From Dugong dugon (taxonomy: Eukaryota > Chordata > Mammalia > Sirenia > Dugongidae), in NCBI GenBank assembly GCA_030035585.1, contig CM057475.1, positions 5,155,501 through 5,219,500 on the forward strand: a stretch of 64,000 nt of DNA, given 5' to 3'. The number at the start of each line of letters is the position of its first letter. The stretch's first letter is position 1. The notes below the pieces were generated by a model, which had not been told where the DNA came from, searched no databases, and was given only the letters and a program-made list of their open reading frames with translations. This document shows, one piece after another, positions 59,323-64,000 of the stretch. The translations under genes and the position numbers were made by a program.

Positions 59323-59761
59323 ATACAGGACACAGGACCGTCTTAGCCAGATACCAACCTAGGAAATGAACTCTTAAAGACGACCCAAAACCAAAAGAAT
59401 TATAACAGGGAACCAGAGAGGTTAATCTGTAAATGACAACAGCATCAGAACAATAAAACAGGGAATAAATGGTGTAAGTATAGAACCTTCTAATGGAGAG
59501 GAAGACAAGGTGATACCAAATAATAATAGACTGGTTCAAAGATAGAAAGATAAGGGTAAATATCAAGATAACCACAAAGAAAGTTAACAAACCTACTCAT
59601 CAAAATAAAGAAAAACAAAGTCTCAGTAAAAACAAAACCTACAAAAACAAAAGAAATTAAATAAAAACCACAAACAAAAGGAACTTAGCACAGGAGAGTA
59701 AGAGGAACAAAGAAAACGTGAGCACCACAAAATAAATAAATAAATAAAAAAGCACTACAAA

Positions 59762-62700
59762 ATGACAGCAATAAACTCACACCTATTAATAATTACACTG
59801 AATGTAAATGGCCTAAATGCACCCATAAACAGATGGAGAGTGAAAGAATGGAAAAAAAAAATAGGATCCATCCATATGCTGTCTAAAAGAGACACACCTT
59901 AGAAACAAAGATGTAGATTTATTAAAAATCAAAGGATGATAAAAATATATCAAGCAAACAGCTACCAAAAAAGAGCAGAAGCGGCAATACTGATCTCAGA
60001 TAAAACAGACTTTAAAACGAAATCCACCATAAAAGACAAAGAAGGACACTATATAATGATTAAAGGGACGATCCATCATGAAGACATAAGCATAATAAAC
60101 ATCTATGCACCCAATGACAGGGCTCCAAAATACATAAAACAAACTCTAACAACACTAAAAAGAGAAATTGACAGTTCCACAATAATAGTAGGAGACTTCA
60201 ACACACCACTCTCGATAAAGGGCAGAACATTTAGAAAGAAACTCAACAAAGACACAGAAGACCTAAGGGGCACAATCAGCCAACTTGATGTCACAGACAT
60301 ATACAGAACACTATACCCAACAGCTGCAAAGTATACATTCTTTTCCAAAGCACATAGAATGTTCTACAGAAGAGACCACATCTTAGGCCACAGAGCAATC
60401 CACCAAAAGATCCAAAATGTTGAGATGATAAAAAGTATCTTCTCTGACCACAATGCCATCAAGGTAGAAATTAACAACAGGAAGAGCAATAAAAAAATCA
60501 TTTACATGGAAACTGAATAACACTCTGCTGACACATCACTGGGTAATAGAAGAAATCAGAGATGGAATAAAAAAATTCCTAGAATCAAACGAATGAAAGC
60601 ACATCATAAAAAAACCTTTGGGACACAGAAAAGAAAGTCCTCAGAAGACAATTTATAGCAATAGATGCACACATCAAAAAAGGGACAAAATCAAAACTAC
60701 AGAAATTGAACAAATAAAAAGAGAACAGCAAAAAAAGAAGAAGAAAAAAGCCCACATCCACCAGAAAAAAGGAAATAATAAAGATCAGACCAGAAAAAAA
60801 TGAAATAGAGAATAGAAAAAAAATAGAATCAAGAAAACCAAAAGCTGATTCTTTGACAGGATTGACAAACCTAACTAGCCAGACTGACAAAAGAAAAACA
60901 GGAGAGGACACAAATAACCCAAATAAGAAATGAAATGTGGGACACTGCAACAGACCCAACTGAAATAAAAAAGATTATCACAGAGTATTAAGCAAAACTA
61001 TACTCCAACAAATTTGAAAACCTAGAGGAAATGGATAATTTTCTAGAAACACACTACCTACCCAAACTACCACAAAGTGATGTTCAAAATCTGACAGACC
61101 CATAACAAGAGATTGAAAAGATAATAAAAAAAAAAAAAACTCCCAACCAAAAAAACCCCTGCCCCATACAGCTTCCCTGGAGAATTCTATCAAACATTCA
61201 GAGAAGAGCTTATACCAGTACTATTCAAACTATTTCAGAACACAGAAAAGGAAGCAAACTTCCGAAGTCATTTTATGAAGCCAGAATAACCCTGATACCA
61301 AAACCAGGCAAAGACGCCACAAAAAAAAAAAAAAAAAGAAAATTACAGACCAATATCTCTCATGAATATAGATGTAAACATTCTCAACAAAATTCTACCC
61401 AACAGAATTCAGCATCATATCAAAAAAATAATACACCACAACCAAGGAGGATTCATACCAGGTATGCAAGGATGGTTCAACATTAGAAAATCCATCAACG
61501 TAATCCACCACATAAATAAAAGGAAAGAAAAGAATCACATGATCATCTCAACTGACACAGAAAAGGCATTCAACAAAGTCCAACACCTATTCCTGATGAA
61601 AATTCTGAATAAAGTAAGTATAGAAGGGAAATTTCTCAACATAATAAAGGGCAGCTATGCAAAACCAACAGCCAACATCATTCTTAATGGATAGAGACTG
61701 AAAATATTCCCCTTGAGAACAGGAACAAGACAAGGATGCCCTTTATCTCCACTCCTATTTAACATTGTGCTGGAAGTCCTAGCTAGAGCAATAAGGCAAG
61801 AAAAAGAAATCAAGGGCATCCAAACTGGTAACAGAGAAATTAAACTGTCCCTGTTTGCAGACGATATGATACTATACATAGAAAACCCTAAAGACTCCAC
61901 GAGAAAACTACTGGAACTAATAGAAAGATTCAGCAGAGTAGCAGACACAAGGTAAACATACAAAAACCGGTTGGATTTGTATACACCAATAAAGAAAACG
62001 ATGAAAAGGAAATCAGGAAAGCAATATGATTTACAATAGCCCCTAAAAAATAAAATACTTAGGAATAAATCTAACCAGGGATGTAAAAGACCTATACAAA
62101 AAAAAACTACAAAATCCTACTGCAAGAAACCCAAAGGGATCTACATAAATGGAAAAACATACCATGCTCATGGATAGCAGACTCAACATTGTGAAAATTA
62201 CAATTTTACCCAAAGCAATTTACAAATACAATTCAATCCCGATCCAAATACCAACAACATTCTTTAAAGAGATGGAAAAACTAATCATTAACTTTATATG
62301 GAGGGGAAGAAGCTGCAGATAAGTAAAGCTCTACTGAAGAAGAAGAATAAAGTACAAGCACTTGCACTACCTGACTTCAGAACCTACTATACAGCTACAG
62401 TAGTCAAAACAGCCTGGCAATGGTACAACAACAGATACATTGACCAATGGAACAGAACTGAGAACCCAGATGGAAATGCATCCACCTATGATCTTTGACA
62501 ATGGCCCAAAGTCCATCAAATGGGTAAAAGATAGTCTTTTTAACAAATGGTGCTGGCAAAATTGGATGTCCATCTGGAAAAAAATGAAACAGGACCCATA
62601 CCTCACACCATACACAAAAGCTAATTCAATTTGGATCAAAGACCTAAATATAAAGCCAAAAACTATAAAGTTCATAGAAGAAAAAACAGGATCAACACTA

Positions 62701-63550
62701 GAGGCCCTAATGCACGGCATTAACAGGATACAGACCATAACCAACAACACACAAACACCAGAAAATAAGCTAGATTACTGGGATCTTCTAAAAATTAAAC
62801 ACTTAGGCTCATCAAAAGACTTCACGAAAAGAGTAAAAAGAGAACCTACAGACTGGGAAAAAATTTCTGGACATTACAAGTCAGAGAAATGTCTAATCTC
62901 TAGAAAATCCAACACCTCTACAACAAAAAGACAAATAATCCAATAAAAATGGGCAAAGGAAATGAACAGACACTTCACTAAAGAAGACATTCAAGCGGCC
63001 AACGGACACATGAGGAAATGCTCACGATTACTAGCCATTAGAGAAACGCAAATTAAAACTACAATGAGATACCATCTCACCCCAGTACTACTGGCACGAA
63101 TCAAAAACACTGGAAATAACAAATGTCGGAGAGGCTGCGGGGAGATTGGAACTCTTATCCACGGCTGGTGGGAATACAAAATGATACAACCATTTTAGCA
63201 AATAATATGGCGCTTCCTTAGAAATAGAAATACCATACAATCTAGCAATCCCACTCCTAGGAATATATCCTAGAGAAGTAAGAGCCATCACACGAATAGA
63301 CGTATGCACACCCATATTCACTGTAGCACCGTTCACAATAGCAAAAAGCTGGAAACAACCTAGATGCCCATCAACAGATGAATGGATAAACAAACTATGG
63401 TACATACACACAATGGAGTACTACGCAACGATAAAGAACAATGATGAGACTGTGAAGCATCTCATAACATGGATGAAACTGGAAGACATTATGCTGAGTG
63501 AAATAAATCAATCACAAAAGGACAAATATTGTATGAGACCTCTACTGTAA
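59762..63550 (+). pseudogene. L1 copy 2 ORF2 remnant
   Basis: From ATG at 59762 to TAA at 63548-63550, ending KDKYCMRPLL. Domains: endonuclease with IIVGDFNTPLS (~60190) and FSDHNAIKVEI (~60450); RT with [12 protein letters not shown] (~61460), [16 protein letters not shown] (~61725) and LFADDMILY (~61855); C-terminal knuckle [18 protein letters not shown] (~63125), in which the last Cys is Tyr. Broken by frameshifts and stops (near 59930, 60520, 61694, 61955, 62320, 62945 and 63198). Catalytic FADD is preserved; the element is still inactive as a whole. Confidence 0.88.
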
Positions 63551-64000
63551 AAATTCATGTAAAAGTTTACACACAGAAAGAAACAATCTTTGTTGGTTAC
63601 AAGGGATGGGAGGGGTGGGGGCAGAACTAAAAAGACAATAGATACGTGATAACTTTGGTGAAGGGTAAGACAGTACACAATACTGAGGAAGCCAGCATAA
63701 CTTGTTCAAGGAAAGGTCATGGAAGCTCCATAGATACATCCAGACTCCCTGAGGGACTGAATTGCTGGGCAGAGGACTGTGGGGACCATGGTCTCGGGGA
63801 ACGATTAGCTCAACAGGCATAACACAGTTTATAAAGATAATGTTCTACATTCTACCTTGGTGAGTAGCGTCTGGGGTCTTAAAAGCCTGTGATCAGCCAT
63901 CTAAGATACTCCAAAGGTCTCACCTCTTCAGGAGCAAGGGAGAATGAAGAAAACAGAATACAAGGAAAAGATCAGTCCAAAGGACTAATGGACCACAGCT

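Larger units (their letters stand above)
56796..64000 (+). mobile_element. L1 LINE copy 2, runs off the window
   Basis: 5' end near 56796 (AGGACTTCTGGGCAACACGG), inserted in an RTE fragment. Then a 5'UTR with a long T/C-rich tract (57460-57930), ORF1 remnant, ORF2 from 59762 to 63550, and at least 450 bp of 3'UTR. The 3' end lies beyond 64000. Antisense to MARCHF8 and in direct orientation to L1 copy 1. Different 5'UTR from copy 1, so probably another subfamily. Confidence 0.9.

Noticed and set aside
1..64000. CRISPR array, operon, phage or other prokaryotic system
   Set aside because: No direct-repeat/spacer pattern, ribosome-binding sites or operon structure. All tandem repeats lack unique spacers. 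Splice sites and SINE/LINE content show a mammalian genome.
1..64000. Functional tRNA or other small RNA genes
   Set aside because: The tRNA-like pieces are the heads of AfroSINEs with diverged boxes; no independent cloverleaf-like gene was recognised by eye.

Overview
This window is vertebrate nuclear DNA from an afrotherian mammal, most likely a paenungulate such as elephant, manatee or hyrax. The evidence is split genes with GT-AG introns, two recognisable mammalian genes, and a repeat load of tRNA-derived AfroSINEs, an RTE LINE of the kind abundant in elephant (RTE1_LA/BovB-like), and large L1 elements. The species is inferred from repeat content only.

Layout. (1) 1-4.87 kb, plus strand: the last six coding exons and the 3'UTR of ALOX5 (arachidonate 5-lipoxygenase). 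They carry the C-terminal half of the catalytic domain, including the iron ligands His550, Asn554 and the terminal Ile. (2) 4.87-7.74 kb: the convergent gap to the next gene, holding MIR fragments and an LTR-like repeat with a 51-bp tandem array. (3) 7.74 kb to the right edge, minus strand: MARCHF8, a membrane RING-CH E3 ubiquitin ligase. Its long 3'UTR, the two transmembrane exons, the RING-CH exon, an 840-bp symmetric cassette exon, a 74-bp exon and a 51-bp micro-exon are in the window. The exon with the canonical start codon was not found. The tail-to-tail ALOX5/MARCHF8 order matches the order I recall for human chromosome 10q11.

(4) 16.5-64 kb is almost entirely MARCHF8 intron colonised by mobile elements: a near full-length L1 (19.40-27.86 kb) carrying an 838-bp retroviral-type LTR in its ORF2; an old L1 3' fragment (about 30.8-31.4 kb); an RTE LINE on the minus strand (32.28-34.74 kb) and a second on the plus strand (37.4-41.27 kb), forming a large inverted repeat; an AfroSINE and a MaLR-like LTR nested in the second RTE; a second copy of the retroviral LTR (41.37-41.89 kb); ten AfroSINE copies; an older L1/HAL1-like ORF1 region with an MLT-like LTR (53.8-56.2 kb); an RTE fragment (56.38-56.80 kb); and a second long L1 running off the right end.

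The two genes are not obviously functionally coupled. ALOX5 makes leukotriene precursors at the nuclear envelope. MARCHF8 ubiquitinates surface membrane proteins in endosomes. Nothing here looks like a new multi-gene system. The points most worth following up are the MARCHF8 cassette exon that re-supplies a zinc-ligand Cys, the tiny upstream exon, two local residue differences in ALOX5 (Tyr at position 418, and a four-lysine run), the shared inactivating lesions of the two RTE copies, and the expansion of a 73-bp unit in one LTR.
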